64,000 nucleotides of DNA from Variovorax sp. PBL-E5 (GTDB taxonomy: Bacteria > Pseudomonadota > Gammaproteobacteria > Burkholderiales > Burkholderiaceae_C). The position numbers and the translations under genes are program-made. Positions 29,336 to 40,140 of this stretch are shown here, piece by piece; position 1 is the stretch's first letter, and each line of letters opens with the position of its first letter. The DNA lies in assembly GCF_901827185.1 (NCBI RefSeq), contig NZ_LR594671.1:4030001-4094000 (forward strand), read 5' to 3'. Under the pieces are notes generated by a model, which worked only from the letters and a program-made list of their open reading frames with translations, had not been told where the DNA came from and did no database searches.

Positions 29336-29782
29336 ATGACAGAGCTGGCCACACCTCCCCGACCACCACGGCGCGAGTTTCGCAACATCAACGCCTTCAC
29401 CGATCTGACGACCTACCGGCTGCCGCCGGCCGGCATCGTGTCGATCCTTCACCGTGTGAGCGGCGTGCTGATGTTCCTGCTGCTGCCTTTCATCATCTGG
29501 ATGTTCGACGCGTCCGTGTCTTCCGAGATCTCGTTTGCCCGCTTCAAGGCCGCCTTCAACAGCGGCCTTGGTTTCGTTCCGGGCTGGTTCCTGAAGCTGG
29601 TGGCGCTGGCATTGATCTGGGCGTACCTTCATCACTTCATCGCCGGGCTGCGCCATCTGTGGATGGACGTGAGCCATGCCGCGGTGAACAAGGAATTCGG
29701 CAAGAGCTCGGCGCTCGCGACGCTGGCGCTGAGCATCCTGCTGACGATCGTCCTCGGCGCCAAGCTGTTCGGCATCTACTGA
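29336..29782 (+). CDS. sdhC: Succinate dehydrogenase cytochrome b556 subunit
   Basis: Membrane anchor of complex II, 148 residues, with three hydrophobic helices. Signatures are RPPRREFRNINAFTDLTTYR, the quinone-site VSILHRVSGVLMFLLLP and the heme-ligand region LHHFIAGLRHLWMD. The ATG at 29336 was chosen because it begins the conserved N-terminus. It is the first gene of sdhCDAB, with 13 bp to sdhD. Confidence 0.95.
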   Translation: MTELATPPRPPRREFRNINAFTDLTTYRLPPAGIVSILHRVSGVLMFLLLPFIIWMFDASVSSEISFARFKAAFNSGLGFVPGWFLKLVALALIWAYLHHFIAGLRHLWMDVSHAAVNKEFGKSSALATLALSILLTIVLGAKLFGIY

Positions 29783-29795
29783 GAAGGAGCACGCA

Positions 29796-30161
29796 ATGTC
29801 TGTGAATTACGGCTCCAAGCGCATCGTCGTCGGCGCACATTACGGTTTGCGCGACTGGCTCAGCCAGCGCATCACGGCCAGCCTGATGGCGCTTTTCACC
29901 ATCGTGCTGCTGGCCCAGGTGCTGTTCACGCGCGGGCCGATCGGCTACGACCTCTGGGCCGGCATCTTCGCCGCGCAATGGATGAAGGTGCTGACCTTCG
30001 TGGTGATCGCCTCGCTGCTCTATCACGTCTGGGTCGGCATGCGCGACGTCTGGATGGACTACGTCCAGCCGGTCGGCATCCGCCTGGTTGCCCAAGTTTT
30101 CACGATCGTCTGGCTTGTGGCATGCGCGGGTTGGGCCATTCAAGTGCTCTGGAGAGTGTGA
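29796..30161 (+). CDS. sdhD: Succinate dehydrogenase membrane anchor subunit
   Basis: Second complex II anchor, 121 residues with three membrane helices. It begins with RIVVGAHYGLRDWLSQRITA and shows LLYHVWVGMRDVWMDY, the conserved helix near the heme and quinone site. AGAAGG precedes the start. It ends 5 bp before sdhA. Confidence 0.95.
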   Translation: MSVNYGSKRIVVGAHYGLRDWLSQRITASLMALFTIVLLAQVLFTRGPIGYDLWAGIFAAQWMKVLTFVVIASLLYHVWVGMRDVWMDYVQPVGIRLVAQVFTIVWLVACAGWAIQVLWRV

Positions 30162-30166
30162 CCCCC

Positions 30167-31975
30167 ATGACCTATACCAAAGAACAAATCACCAAGCGCA
30201 AGTTCGACGTCGTCATCATCGGCGCCGGCGGCTCGGGCATGCGTGCCTCGCTGCAGCTGGCGCGCGCCGGCCTCAACGTGGCCGTGCTCTCGAAAGTGTT
30301 TCCCACCCGCTCGCACACCGTGGCAGCGCAAGGCGGCGTCGGTGCCTCGCTCGGCAACATGAGCGAGGACAACTGGCACTATCACTTCTACGACACGATC
30401 AAGGGCTCCGACTGGCTCGGCGACCAGGACGCGATCGAATACATGTGCCGCGAAGCGCCGAAGGTGGTGTACGAGCTCGAGCATTTCGGCATGCCCTTCG
30501 ACCGCAATCCGGACGGCACGATCTACCAGCGGCCGTTCGGCGGCCATACGGCCAACTATGGCGAGAAGCCCGTGCAGCGCGCCTGCGCGGCGGCCGACCG
30601 CACCGGCCATGCGATGCTGCATACGCTCTACCAGAAGAACGTCGAGGCCCGCACGCAGTTCTTCGTCGAATGGATGGCACTCGACCTGATCCGCGACGCC
30701 GACGGCGACGTGGTCGGCGTGACCGCACTCGAAATGGAAACCGGCGACCTGCACATCCTGCAGGCCAAGACGGTGTTGCTGGCGACCGGTGGCGCAGGCC
30801 GAATCTTCGGCGCGTCGACCAATGCCTTCATCAATACCGGCGATGGCCTCGGCATGGCGGCCCGCTCGGGCATCCCGCTGCAGGACATGGAGTTCTGGCA
30901 GTTCCACCCGACCGGCGTCGCCGGCGCCGGCGTGCTGCTGACCGAAGGCTGCCGCGGCGAAGGCGCGATCCTGATCAACAGCAACGGCGAGCGCTTCATG
31001 GAGCGCTACGCACCGACCCTGAAGGACCTGGCGCCGCGCGACTTCGTCTCGCGCTCGATGGACCAGGAAATCAAGGAAGGCCGCGGCTGCGGGCCGAACA
31101 AGGACTACGTGCTGCTCAAGATGGACCATCTGGGCGCCGAGACGATCCACAAGCGGCTGCCCTCGGTCTACGAGATCGGCATCAACTTCGCCAACGTCGA
31201 CATCACCAAGGAACCGATCCCGGTCGTGCCGACCATCCACTACCAGATGGGCGGCATCCCGACCAACATCCACGGCCAGGTGGTGATCCAGAAGGGTGAC
31301 GACAACAGCGCCGTGGTCAACGGCCTGTACGCGGTCGGCGAATGCTCCTGCGTGAGCGTGCACGGCGCGAACCGCCTGGGCACCAACTCGCTGCTCGACC
31401 TGCTGGTGTTCGGCCGCGCGGCCGGCAACCACATCGTCGAATTCAACGACAAGCTGAAGGAACACAAGGCGCTGCCGGCCGGCGCCGCCGACCGCACGCT
31501 CGAACGCCTGAACCAGCTCGAGGCCTCGACCTCCGGCGAGTACGCGCAGGACGTGGCCGCCGAGATCCGTGCCGTCATGCAGCAGCACGCCGCAGTGTTC
31601 CGCAAGCAGGATTCGATGGATGAAGGTGTGCGCAAGATCGCGGCCGTGCGCGAGCGCGTCGCTGGCGTCACGCTGAAGGACAAGTCGCGCGTCTTCAACA
31701 CCGCGCGCATCGAGGCGCTGGAAGTCGACAACCTGATCGAGGTGGCGCAGGCCACCATGGTCTCGGCCGCCGCCCGCAAGGAATGCCGCGGCGCCCACAC
31801 GGTCGAGGACTACGAGCGCCCGGCCGACGATCCGGTCGCGCCGCTGGGCCGCGACGACGCCAACTGGATGAAGCACACGCTCTGGTATCGCGAAGGCAAC
31901 CGCCTCTCGTACAAGCCGGTCCGCATGAAGCCGCTGACGGTCGATTCGGTCCCGCCCAAGGTCCGCACCTTCTAA
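30167..31975 (+). CDS. sdhA: Succinate dehydrogenase flavoprotein subunit
   Basis: Oxidises succinate to fumarate on covalently bound FAD at the cytoplasmic face of the membrane. The 602-residue protein has VVIIGAGGSGMRASL for FAD binding, the flavinylation His in TRSHTVAAQGG, and the active-site segments HPTGVAGAGVL and VHGANRLGTNSLLDL. The start at 30167 begins the conserved MTYTKEQITKRKFDV. The length matches the family. Confidence 0.97.
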   Translation: MTYTKEQITKRKFDVVIIGAGGSGMRASLQLARAGLNVAVLSKVFPTRSHTVAAQGGVGASLGNMSEDNWHYHFYDTIKGSDWLGDQDAIEYMCREAPKVVYELEHFGMPFDRNPDGTIYQRPFGGHTANYGEKPVQRACAAADRTGHAMLHTLYQKNVEARTQFFVEWMALDLIRDADGDVVGVTALEMETGDLHILQAKTVLLATGGAGRIFGASTNAFINTGDGLGMAARSGIPLQDMEFWQFHPTGVAGAGVLLTEGCRGEGAILINSNGERFMERYAPTLKDLAPRDFVSRSMDQEIKEGRGCGPNKDYVLLKMDHLGAETIHKRLPSVYEIGINFANVDITKEPIPVVPTIHYQMGGIPTNIHGQVVIQKGDDNSAVVNGLYAVGECSCVSVHGANRLGTNSLLDLLVFGRAAGNHIVEFNDKLKEHKALPAGAADRTLERLNQLEASTSGEYAQDVAAEIRAVMQQHAAVFRKQDSMDEGVRKIAAVRERVAGVTLKDKSRVFNTARIEALEVDNLIEVAQATMVSAAARKECRGAHTVEDYERPADDPVAPLGRDDANWMKHTLWYREGNRLSYKPVRMKPLTVDSVPPKVRTF

Positions 31976-32004
31976 CCCACGAGACACGCAACAAGGCCCT
32001 CACG

Positions 32005-32706
32005 ATGAAGCGCACATTCCAAATCTACCGCTACGATCCGGACAAGGACGCCAAGCCCTACATGCAGACCATCGAGATCGAACTCGACGGCCATGAGCGC
32101 ATGCTGCTGGACGCCCTGATGAAGCTCAAGGCGCAGGATCCGTCGCTGTCGTTCCGCCGCTCCTGCCGCGAAGGCGTCTGCGGCTCGGACGCGATGAACA
32201 TCAACGGCAAGAACGGCCTCGCCTGCCTGACCAACATGAACACGCTCAAGGGCACGGTGGTGCTCAAGCCGCTGCCCGGGCTGCCCGTGATCCGCGACCT
32301 GATCGTGGACATGACGCAGTTCTTCAAGCAGTACGACTCGATCAAGCCCTACCTGCAGAACGACACGGTGCCGCCCGAGAAGGAGCGCCTGCAGTCGCCC
32401 GAGGAGCGCGAAGAGCTCAACGGCCTCTACGAATGCATCCTGTGCGCGAGCTGCTCGACGAGCTGCCCGAGCTTCTGGTGGAATCCCGACAAGTTCGTCG
32501 GCCCCGCGGGCCTGCTGCAGGCCTACCGCTTCATCGCCGACAGCCGCGACGAAGCCACTGCCGAGCGCCTGGACAATCTCGAGGACCCGTACCGCCTGTT
32601 CCGCTGCCACACGATCATGAACTGCGTCGACGTGTGCCCGAAGAACCTGAACCCGACCAAGGCGATCGGGAAGATCAAGGAGCTGATGGTGCGTCGCGCC
32701 ATCTAG
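32005..32706 (+). CDS. sdhB: Succinate dehydrogenase iron-sulfur subunit
   Basis: Passes electrons from FAD to quinone through three Fe-S clusters. The 233-residue protein has the [2Fe-2S] set SCREGVCGSDAM with a further Cys in NGLAC, the [4Fe-4S] set CILCASCSTSCP and the [3Fe-4S] region CHTIMNCVDVCPKNLNP. All cluster cysteines are present. It lies 29 bp after sdhA and 4 bp before sdhE. Confidence 0.97.
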   Translation: MKRTFQIYRYDPDKDAKPYMQTIEIELDGHERMLLDALMKLKAQDPSLSFRRSCREGVCGSDAMNINGKNGLACLTNMNTLKGTVVLKPLPGLPVIRDLIVDMTQFFKQYDSIKPYLQNDTVPPEKERLQSPEEREELNGLYECILCASCSTSCPSFWWNPDKFVGPAGLLQAYRFIADSRDEATAERLDNLEDPYRLFRCHTIMNCVDVCPKNLNPTKAIGKIKELMVRRAI

Positions 32707-32710
32707 GACC

Positions 32711-33046
32711 ATGGATTCCACGAACGACACCGGCAGCAATTCCCGGCCTCCCGACGCGGCGGCCGGGGAGCTGATCGGCGTGCGTGCGTTGAGCAAGCTG
32801 AAGTGGCGTTGCCGCCGCGGCCTGCTGGAGAACGACCTGTTCATTGCCCGCTTTTTCGAACGGCACGAGGCAAGCCTGACCTGCGGGCAGGCGCAGGCAC
32901 TGGAGACATTGATGGATCTGTCGGACAACGATCTGCTGGACCTTCTGCTGCGCAGGAAGGAGCCCGTGCCCGGATGGGCCGGTGCCGAAGTGGCGGAACT
33001 GTTGCAGCTGATGCGTACCGACGGCGCGCAATCCCTATCTTCCTGA
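32711..33046 (+). CDS. sdhE: FAD assembly factor SdhE
   Basis: Small factor (YgfY/CptB family) that promotes covalent FAD attachment to SdhA. The 111-residue protein has the family signature RRGLLEND (residues 35-42) followed by [10 protein letters not shown] and [19 protein letters not shown]. An N-terminal extension of about 25 polar residues is longer than in E. coli. It lies between sdhB and gltA in the same direction. Confidence 0.93.
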   Translation: MDSTNDTGSNSRPPDAAAGELIGVRALSKLKWRCRRGLLENDLFIARFFERHEASLTCGQAQALETLMDLSDNDLLDLLLRRKEPVPGWAGAEVAELLQLMRTDGAQSLSS

Positions 33047-33068
33047 ACAATTCTTTGAAAGACCCGAA

Positions 33069-34379
33069 ATGAAAGCTTCCGAGACCAAGGCCAATCTGTC
33101 GTTCAGCAACGGCGGTCAGAGCATCGAGCTGCCGATCTACAAGGGCACGATGGGCCCCGACGTGATCGACATCCGAAAGCTCTACGCTCAGACCGGCATG
33201 TTCACCTACGACCCGGGTTTCATGTCGACCGCGTCTTGCGAATCGGCCATCACCTACATCGATGGCGACAAGGGTGAGCTGCTCTATCGCGGCTACCCCA
33301 TCGAGCAATTGGCCACCAGTTGCGACTTCATGGAGACCTGCCACCTGCTGCTGTACGGCGAGCTGCCCGACACGGCCAAGAAGGCCGACTTCACCAAGCT
33401 CGTCACGAACCACACGATGGTCAACGAGCAGATGCAGTTCTTCCTGCGGGGTTTCCGCCGCGACGCGCATCCGATGGCCATCATGACCGGCCTGGTCGGC
33501 GCGCTGTCGGCCTTCTATCACGACAGCACCGACATCAACAATCCGAAGCACCGCGAGATCGCGGCCATCCGCCTGATCGCGAAGATGCCGACGCTGGTCG
33601 CCATGGCCTACAAGTACACCGTGGGCCAGCCCTACATGTACCCGAAGAACGACCTGAGCTACGCGGGCAACTTCCTGCACATGATGTTCGCCACGCCCTG
33701 CGAGACGTACACCGTGAGCCCGGTGCTCGAGCGCGCGCTCGACCGGATCTTCATCCTGCATGCCGACCACGAGCAGAACGCGTCGACCTCGACCGTGCGC
33801 CTGTGCGGTTCGTCGGGCACCAATCCCTTCGCCGCGATCGCTGCGGGCGTGGCCTGCCTCTGGGGCCCGGCCCACGGCGGCGCCAACGAGGCGGCGCTCA
33901 ACATGCTCTACGACATCCAGAAGGCCGGCGGCGTCGAGAAGATCGGCGAGTTCATCAAGCAGGTCAAGGACAAGAATTCGAACGTCAAGCTGATGGGCTT
34001 CGGGCACCGGGTCTACAAGAACTACGACCCGCGCGCCAAGCTGATGCAGGAGACCTGCAAGGAAGTGCTGGGCGAACTCGGCCTGGAGAACGATCCGCTG
34101 TTCAAGCTTGCGATGGCGCTCGAGAAGATCGCGCTGGAAGACGAGTACTTCGTGTCGCGCAAGCTCTACCCGAACGTCGACTTCTATTCCGGCATCGTGC
34201 AGCGCGCGATCGGCATCCCGGTGCCGCTGTTCACCGCGGTCTTCGCGCTCGCGCGCACGGTCGGCTGGATCGCGCAGCTCAACGAGATGATCGGCGATCC
34301 CGACTACAAGATCGGACGTCCGCGCCAGCTCTTCGAAGGCTCGCCCAAGCGCGAGGTCAAGCCTATCGCCGCGCGCTGA
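33069..34379 (+). CDS. gltA: Citrate synthase
   Basis: Condenses acetyl-CoA with oxaloacetate. The 436-residue type II enzyme has the catalytic residues in GPAHGGANE and [15 protein letters not shown] and a late Asp-containing [15 protein letters not shown]. The size and N-terminal [21 protein letters not shown] match NADH-sensitive Gram-negative enzymes. It ends the sdhCDAB-sdhE-gltA group and is followed by a strong terminator. Confidence 0.97.
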   Translation: MKASETKANLSFSNGGQSIELPIYKGTMGPDVIDIRKLYAQTGMFTYDPGFMSTASCESAITYIDGDKGELLYRGYPIEQLATSCDFMETCHLLLYGELPDTAKKADFTKLVTNHTMVNEQMQFFLRGFRRDAHPMAIMTGLVGALSAFYHDSTDINNPKHREIAAIRLIAKMPTLVAMAYKYTVGQPYMYPKNDLSYAGNFLHMMFATPCETYTVSPVLERALDRIFILHADHEQNASTSTVRLCGSSGTNPFAAIAAGVACLWGPAHGGANEAALNMLYDIQKAGGVEKIGEFIKQVKDKNSNVKLMGFGHRVYKNYDPRAKLMQETCKEVLGELGLENDPLFKLAMALEKIALEDEYFVSRKLYPNVDFYSGIVQRAIGIPVPLFTAVFALARTVGWIAQLNEMIGDPDYKIGRPRQLFEGSPKREVKPIAAR

Positions 34380-34395
34380 AAGTCGCGTCGCGCAT

Positions 34396-34425
34396 CAAAA
34401 AAGCGGACTGCGGTCCGCTTTTTTT
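34396..34425 (+). terminator. Rho-independent terminator after gltA
   Basis: AAGCGGAC and GTCCGCTT form an eight-base-pair stem around a short TGCG loop. A residues precede it and seven T residues follow. It lies 17 bp past the gltA stop and closes the sdh-gltA transcript before lysR. Confidence 0.93.
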
Positions 34426-34523
34426 CGCCTGGCTCATCGCGCACCGGCATCAAGGTCATCGCGGATCGCGATGTCATTGCGGGAAAAACCAATAGAAAAT
34501 ACACACCTCCATCTCCATACGAG

Positions 34524-35483
34524 ATGTCAACGCCGCCCATGATTTCCTCCGAGCGCAGTTTCGCCCGCCGCATCGACCTCACGTCGCTGCAGCTGTTCGT
34601 GGCCGTGTGCGAACTCGGCAGCATCGGGCGCGCGGCGGAACGCGAGTTCATTGCCGCGTCGGCGATCAGCAAGCGGCTGTCCGACCTGGAAGCCACCCTG
34701 GGCACGCCCCTTCTGTACCGGCATGCGCGCGGCGTCGATCTGACGCCGGCCGGCGAGAGCCTGCTGCATCACGCGCGCTCGGTGCTCTACAGCCTCGAGA
34801 AGATGCAGGGCGAACTCAGCGAATACGCCGACGGCGTGCGCGGCCATGTGCGCGTGCACGCGAACATCTCCGCCATCGTGCAGTTCCTGCCGGAAGACCT
34901 CGGTGCCTTCACGCGCGCGCACGACGGCATCAAGATCGACCTCGAGGAACACCTGAGCAGCGAGGTGGTGCGCGCCGTGCACGAAGGCGCGGCCGACCTC
35001 GGCATCTGCCACCTGCCGGAAGGCACGAGCGAGTTGCAGAGCCTGCTCTACCGTCGCGACGCGCTGGTGCTGGTCGTGCCCGCGGACCATCCGCTGGCGG
35101 CATGCCGCTCGATCGATTTCGTCGATTCGCTGGACGCCGACCACGTCGGCCTGCATACCAACAGCTCGATCTACGTGGCGATGCACCAGGCCGCCCTGGC
35201 CGCCGACCGCACCATCAAGCTGCGCATCCACGTGACCGGGCTCGACGCCATGTGCCGCATGATCGACAACGGCCTGGGCCTGGGCGTGATGCCGCTGCGC
35301 GCCTTCGAGCTCATGCAGGGCGGCATCGGCCGCGGCCTGGCGAGCGTCGCGCTCGACGACCCCTGGGCTGCACGCGAAATCCGGCTGGTCGCGCGCGACT
35401 TCTCGACGCTGCCGGTCGCCGCGCGCATGCTCGTCAAGCACCTCCATGCATCCGCGCCGGCGAGCGAGCAGCTCGCCGCTTGA
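34524..35483 (+). CDS. LysR-family transcriptional regulator
   Basis: A 319-residue regulator with an N-terminal helix-turn-helix ([20 protein letters not shown], then [21 protein letters not shown]) and a periplasmic-binding-fold effector domain ([35 protein letters not shown]). It lies 32 bp before leuC in the same direction, so it may share the leu transcript or regulate it. The usual divergent arrangement is absent. The ligand is not known. Confidence 0.88.
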   Translation: MSTPPMISSERSFARRIDLTSLQLFVAVCELGSIGRAAEREFIAASAISKRLSDLEATLGTPLLYRHARGVDLTPAGESLLHHARSVLYSLEKMQGELSEYADGVRGHVRVHANISAIVQFLPEDLGAFTRAHDGIKIDLEEHLSSEVVRAVHEGAADLGICHLPEGTSELQSLLYRRDALVLVVPADHPLAACRSIDFVDSLDADHVGLHTNSSIYVAMHQAALAADRTIKLRIHVTGLDAMCRMIDNGLGLGVMPLRAFELMQGGIGRGLASVALDDPWAAREIRLVARDFSTLPVAARMLVKHLHASAPASEQLAA

Positions 35484-35515
35484 AGACAATCCCATTTCCC
35501 ACGAAAGAGACCACC

Positions 35516-36937
35516 ATGGCACGCACGCTCTACGACAAACTCTGGGACGAGCACGTCGTCCACACCGAGGAAGACGGCACCGCGATCCTCTACATCGACC
35601 GGCATCTGGTGCACGAGGTGACCAGCCCGCAAGCCTTCGAAGGGCTGCGGGAAGCCGGCCGCAAGCTGTGGCGCATCAGCTCGGTGGTCGCCACGGCCGA
35701 CCACAACACGCCGACCACGCATTGGGAGCTCGGCTACGACGGCATCGCCGACCCGATCAGCAAGGAACAGATCACCACGCTGGACAGCAACATCAAGGAA
35801 TTCGGCGCCGCCGCCTTCTTCCCCTTCCTGAGCAAGCGGCAGGGCATCGTGCATGTGATCGGACCGGAATCGGGCGCGACGCTGCCCGGCATGACAGTGG
35901 TCTGCGGCGACTCGCACACCTCGACGCACGGTGCCTTCGGCGCGCTCGCGCACGGCATCGGCACCAGCGAGGTCGAGCACGTGATGGCGACGCAGACCCT
36001 GCTGGCCAAGAAGGCCAAGAACCTGCTCGTCAAGGTCGAAGGCAAGCTGGCCCCGGGCTGTACCGCCAAGGACATCGTGCTGGCCATCATCGGCAGGATC
36101 GGCACCGCCGGCGGCACCGGCTACACGATCGAGTTCGCCGGCGCCGCGATCCGCAACCTCAGCATGGAAGGCCGCATGACCGTGTGCAACATGGCGATCG
36201 AGGCCGGTGCGCGGGCCGGGCTGGTGGCGGTGGACGAGAAGACCATCGCCTACGTCAAGGGCCGCGCGCTCGCGCCGACCGGCGTCGAGTGGGATCAGGC
36301 GGTCGCCTACTGGAAGACGCTGCAGTCGGACCCGAACGCGCATTTCGACGCCGTGGTCGAACTCGATGCGGCGCAGGTCAAGCCGCAGGTGACCTGGGGC
36401 ACCTCGCCCGAGATGGTCGTGCCGGTCGATGGCCACGTGCCGGATCCGGACAAGGAGAAGGACGCCAACAAACGCGGTGCCATCGAGCGCGCGCTGACCT
36501 ACATGGGCCTGGAGCCGAACAAGCCGATGAACGACATCCTGATCGACAAGGTGTTCATCGGCTCGTGCACCAACAGCCGCATCGAGGACATGCGCGAAGC
36601 CGCCGCGATGGTCAAGAAACTGGGCCAGAAGGTCGCGAAGAACGTGAAGCTGGCGATGGTCGTCCCAGGCTCCGGCCAGGTGAAGGAACAGGCCGAGCGC
36701 GAAGGGCTCGACCAGATCTTCAAGGCCGCGGGCTTCGAGTGGCGCGAACCGGGTTGCTCGATGTGCCTCGCGATGAACGCCGACCGGCTGGAGCCGGGGG
36801 AGCGCTGCGCCTCGACCAGCAACCGCAATTTCGAAGGCCGGCAAGGCGCGGGTGGCCGCACCCACTTGGTCAGCCCCGCCATGGCTGCCGCCGCCGCCGT
36901 GCACGGCCATTTCGTCGACGTTCGCCAGTTCGCCTGA
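35516..36937 (+). CDS. leuC: 3-isopropylmalate dehydratase large subunit
   Basis: [4Fe-4S] subunit of isopropylmalate isomerase in leucine synthesis. The 473-residue protein begins [16 protein letters not shown] and shows [20 protein letters not shown], the cluster cysteines in [11 protein letters not shown] and [11 protein letters not shown], and the [17 protein letters not shown] end. The start is the ATG at 35516 after AAAGAG. leuD follows 19 bp later. Confidence 0.97.
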   Translation: MARTLYDKLWDEHVVHTEEDGTAILYIDRHLVHEVTSPQAFEGLREAGRKLWRISSVVATADHNTPTTHWELGYDGIADPISKEQITTLDSNIKEFGAAAFFPFLSKRQGIVHVIGPESGATLPGMTVVCGDSHTSTHGAFGALAHGIGTSEVEHVMATQTLLAKKAKNLLVKVEGKLAPGCTAKDIVLAIIGRIGTAGGTGYTIEFAGAAIRNLSMEGRMTVCNMAIEAGARAGLVAVDEKTIAYVKGRALAPTGVEWDQAVAYWKTLQSDPNAHFDAVVELDAAQVKPQVTWGTSPEMVVPVDGHVPDPDKEKDANKRGAIERALTYMGLEPNKPMNDILIDKVFIGSCTNSRIEDMREAAAMVKKLGQKVAKNVKLAMVVPGSGQVKEQAEREGLDQIFKAAGFEWREPGCSMCLAMNADRLEPGERCASTSNRNFEGRQGAGGRTHLVSPAMAAAAAVHGHFVDVRQFA

Positions 36938-36956
36938 TCCGAGGAGCAAGAACACC

Positions 36957-37607
36957 ATGCAGAAATTCACCGTGCACAAGGGCCTCGTGGCGCCAATGGA
37001 CCGCGAGAACGTCGACACCGACGCCATCATCCCCAAGCAGTTCCTGAAGTCGATCCGCAAGACCGGCTTCGGCCCCAATCTGTTCGACGCCTGGCGCTAC
37101 CTCGATCCGGGCGAGCCGGGCCAGGACCCGAAGTCACGCCGGCCGAACCCCGACTTCGTGCTGAACCAGCCGCGCTATGCGGGCGCCTCGGTGCTGCTCG
37201 CGCGCAAGAACTTCGGCTGCGGCTCGTCGCGCGAACACGCGCCCTGGGCGCTCGACCAGTACGGCTTCCGCGCGATCATCGCGCCGAGCTATGCCGACAT
37301 CTTCTTCAACAACAGCTTCAAGAACGGGCTGCTGCCGATCGTGCTCGCCGAGTCGCAGGTGGCGCAGTTGTTCGACGAGGCGCTTGCCTTTCCCGGCTAC
37401 AGCCTCACCGTCGATCTCGAGCGACAGGTGATCGTCAAGCCCGATGGCAGCGAGCTGGCCTTCGAGGTCCAGGCCTTCCGCAAGTTCTGCCTGATCAACG
37501 GCCTGGACGACATCGGCCTGACGCTGCGCCACAAGGACAAGATCAAGGCCTTCGAGGCGGAACGCCTGGCGCAGAAGCCCTGGCTCACGCACCAGCTGAT
37601 CGCCTGA
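36957..37607 (+). CDS. leuD: 3-isopropylmalate dehydratase small subunit
   Basis: Partner of LeuC, 216 residues. Signatures are the N-terminal [20 protein letters not shown], the substrate loop [14 protein letters not shown] and the [18 protein letters not shown] segment. GAGGAG precedes the ATG at 36957. In many Burkholderiales an entericidin-like gene separates leuC and leuD; there is none here. Confidence 0.96.
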   Translation: MQKFTVHKGLVAPMDRENVDTDAIIPKQFLKSIRKTGFGPNLFDAWRYLDPGEPGQDPKSRRPNPDFVLNQPRYAGASVLLARKNFGCGSSREHAPWALDQYGFRAIIAPSYADIFFNNSFKNGLLPIVLAESQVAQLFDEALAFPGYSLTVDLERQVIVKPDGSELAFEVQAFRKFCLINGLDDIGLTLRHKDKIKAFEAERLAQKPWLTHQLIA

Positions 37608-37641
37608 CCTCCATCCTTTTCCAACTTCCGAACAGACCTTC

Positions 37642-38742
37642 ATGAAAATCGCAGTCCTTCCCGGTGACGGCATCGGCACCGAAATCGTCGCGGAGGCCAT
37701 TCGTGTCCTCGACGTGCTCGATCTCTCCTTCGAAATGGAATCGGCGCCGGTCGGCGGCGCGGCCTACGAGGCGCACGGGCATCCGCTGCCCGACGCCACG
37801 CTCAAGCTGGCCAAGGAAGCCGACGCCGTGCTCTTCGGCGCGGTGGGCGACTGGAAGTACGACAAGCTGGAGCGCTCGCTGCGGCCCGAGCAGGCCATCC
37901 TCGGCCTGCGCAAGAACCTCGGCCTATTCGCCAACTTCCGCCCGGCCATCTGCTATGAGCAGTTGGTCGATGCGTCCAGCCTGAAGCCCGAGCTCATCGC
38001 CGGACTCGACATCCTGATCATCCGCGAGCTGACCGGCGACATCTATTTCGGCCAGCCGCGCGGACGCCGCACCGCAGTCGATGGCCATTTCCCGGGCGCC
38101 GAGGAAGCCTTCGACACGATGCGCTATTCGCGTCCGGAGATCGAGCGCATCGCCCACGTCGCGTTCCTGGCGGCGCGCAAGCGCAGCAAGCGCGTGACCA
38201 GCGTCGACAAGGCCAACGTGCTCGAGACCTTCCAGTTCTGGAAGGACGTGGTCACGGAGGTCGGCAAGGAGTATCCCGACGTCGAACTCGACCACATGTA
38301 CGTGGACAACGCCGCGATGCAGCTGGTCAAGGCGCCGAAGAAGTTTGACGTGGTTGTCACCGGCAACATGTTCGGCGACATCCTCTCGGACGAGGCCGCG
38401 ATGCTGACCGGCTCGATCGGCATGCTGCCCTCGGCCTCGCTCAACGCGGGCAACCAGGGCCTTTACGAACCGAGCCACGGCAGCGCGCCCGACATTGCCG
38501 GCAAAGGGGTTGCCAATCCATTGGCTACAATCCTGTCCGCTGCCATGATGCTCCGCTTTTCCCTGAACCAGCCCGAAGCCGCCGACCGAATCGAGTCGGC
38601 GGTCAAGCACGTGCTCGCGAAAGGCCTGCGCACGGCAGACATCTGGTCCGCAGGCACCACCAAGGTCGGCACCCGCGAAATGGGCGACGCGGTGGTGGCG
38701 GCCCTGTCTTCCTCGATCACCAAAACGGCGATTACCGGCTAA
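37642..38742 (+). CDS. leuB: 3-isopropylmalate dehydrogenase
   Basis: NAD-dependent oxidative decarboxylation giving 2-ketoisocaproate. The 366-residue protein has [19 protein letters not shown] at the start, [11 protein letters not shown], the substrate-binding [14 protein letters not shown], the [10 protein letters not shown] metal region and the NAD-side [19 protein letters not shown]. It completes the leuCDB operon and lies 34 bp after leuD. Confidence 0.97.
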   Translation: MKIAVLPGDGIGTEIVAEAIRVLDVLDLSFEMESAPVGGAAYEAHGHPLPDATLKLAKEADAVLFGAVGDWKYDKLERSLRPEQAILGLRKNLGLFANFRPAICYEQLVDASSLKPELIAGLDILIIRELTGDIYFGQPRGRRTAVDGHFPGAEEAFDTMRYSRPEIERIAHVAFLAARKRSKRVTSVDKANVLETFQFWKDVVTEVGKEYPDVELDHMYVDNAAMQLVKAPKKFDVVVTGNMFGDILSDEAAMLTGSIGMLPSASLNAGNQGLYEPSHGSAPDIAGKGVANPLATILSAAMMLRFSLNQPEAADRIESAVKHVLAKGLRTADIWSAGTTKVGTREMGDAVVAALSSSITKTAITG

Positions 38743-38768
38743 CCACAGCCCGATTCGTCACGCCCCTC

Positions 38769-38788
38769 CCCGGCTCTGACGAGCCGGG
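38769..38788 (+). repeat. Hairpin between leuB and asd
   Basis: CCCGGCTC and GAGCCGGG pair perfectly around a TGAC loop, 27 bp after the leuB stop. The following sequence has a T-rich stretch only about 19 bases later, so it is a poor intrinsic terminator. It may act as an RNA-stability or partial-termination element between the leu genes and asd. Confidence 0.5.
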
Positions 38789-38833
38789 CGCAAAGAGAAA
38801 ACAGCTTTCTTTTTTCACAAGGGCAATCTGAAA

Positions 38834-39976
38834 ATGGCGAACGCAAATCAACCTCTGGTCGGCCTCGTGGGCTGGCGCGGCATGGTGGGCTCGGTCCTGA
38901 TGGATCGCATGCAGGCCGAAGGCGACTTCGAACTGATCGAGCCGGTCTTCTTCTCAACGTCCAATGCCGGCGGCAAGGCCCCGGCGATGGCCAGGAACGA
39001 GACCCGACTCCAGGATGCGCGCGACATCGAGGCGCTCCGGAAGTGCGACATCGTGGTCACCGCCCAGGGCGGCGACTACACCACCGAAGTGTTTCCCAGG
39101 CTGCGCGCCGCAGGGTGGAAGGGCCACTGGGTCGACGCGGCGTCCACGCTGCGCATGAACGACGACGCGATCATCGTGCTCGATCCGGTCAACCTCCCGG
39201 TCATCCAGAACGCGCTGGCCAAGGGCGGCAAGAACTGGATCGGCGGCAACTGCACGGTGAGCTGCATGCTGATGGGCGTGGGTGCTCTCTACAAGGCCGG
39301 GCTGGTCGAGTGGATGACCAGCATGACCTACCAGGCGGCCTCGGGCGGCGGCGCGCAGCACATGCGCGAACTGCTCACGCAGTTCGGCTCGCTCCACAGC
39401 GAAGTGCGTGCGCTGCTGGACGATCCGAAGTCGGCGATCCTCGAGATCGACCGCAAGGTGCTCGGCCGGCAACAGGCGCTGAGTGCCGCCGAGACGGCGA
39501 ATTTCGGCGTCCCGCTCGGCGGCAGCCTGATCCCGTGGATCGACAAGGACCTCGGCGACGGCATCAGCAAGGAAGAATGGAAGGCCGGCGCCGAGACCAA
39601 CAAGATCCTGGGCCAGGGCGCCGCCTTCGGAACGGCCGCGACGCCGGTCGACGGCTTCTGCGTGCGCGTCGGCGCCATGCGCTGCCACAGCCAGGCGCTG
39701 ACCTTCAAGCTGAAGAAGGACGTGCCGGTCGCCGACATCGAAGCCTTGATCGCCGCGGACAACGCATGGGTCAAGGTGGTGCCGAACACGCGGGAAGCCA
39801 CCATGAAGGATCTCACGCCGGTGGCAGTCACCGGCACCATGGGCATCCCTGTCGGCCGCATCCGCAAGCTGGCGATGGGACCGGACTATGTGGGCGCCTT
39901 CACCGTCGGCGACCAGCTCCTGTGGGGCGCCGCCGAACCGCTGCGCCGCATGCTGCGTATCCTGCTCGAAGCCTGA
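38834..39976 (+). CDS. asd: Aspartate-semialdehyde dehydrogenase
   Basis: Makes aspartate semialdehyde for lysine, threonine, methionine and diaminopimelate synthesis. The 380-residue Gram-negative-type protein has [18 protein letters not shown] for NADP binding, the catalytic Cys in [12 protein letters not shown] and the late His in [13 protein letters not shown]. Its place between leuB and fimV is conserved in Burkholderiales. Confidence 0.97.
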   Translation: MANANQPLVGLVGWRGMVGSVLMDRMQAEGDFELIEPVFFSTSNAGGKAPAMARNETRLQDARDIEALRKCDIVVTAQGGDYTTEVFPRLRAAGWKGHWVDAASTLRMNDDAIIVLDPVNLPVIQNALAKGGKNWIGGNCTVSCMLMGVGALYKAGLVEWMTSMTYQAASGGGAQHMRELLTQFGSLHSEVRALLDDPKSAILEIDRKVLGRQQALSAAETANFGVPLGGSLIPWIDKDLGDGISKEEWKAGAETNKILGQGAAFGTAATPVDGFCVRVGAMRCHSQALTFKLKKDVPVADIEALIAADNAWVKVVPNTREATMKDLTPVAVTGTMGIPVGRIRKLAMGPDYVGAFTVGDQLLWGAAEPLRRMLRILLEA

Positions 39977-39982
39977 GCCACC

Positions 39983-40008
39983 GCAGGACGGCCGAAACGC
40001 CGTTCTGC
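39983..40008 (+). terminator. Hairpin after asd, possible weak terminator
   Basis: GCAGGACGGC pairs with GCCGTTCTGC, nine matches and one G-T, around a CGAAAC loop, 6 bp past the asd stop. No T run follows, so termination would be inefficient or Rho-assisted and some transcription may continue into fimV. Confidence 0.4.
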
Positions 40009-40140
40009 GTTGCTGCATCACAACGCGACAGGCATGCCGAAGTTGGCACGCACTGGGTAGATAAGGCCTGTCGCCTTGTCAGTGCAGGGTGATGATGTTA
40101 ACGTCCCCTTACACTTTTGGGCCGCGCTGCCCCTACCAGC

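Noticed and set aside
36938..36956. A possible entericidin-like gene between leuC and leuD
   Set aside because: Relatives often have one here, but the gap is only 19 bp, so it is absent.
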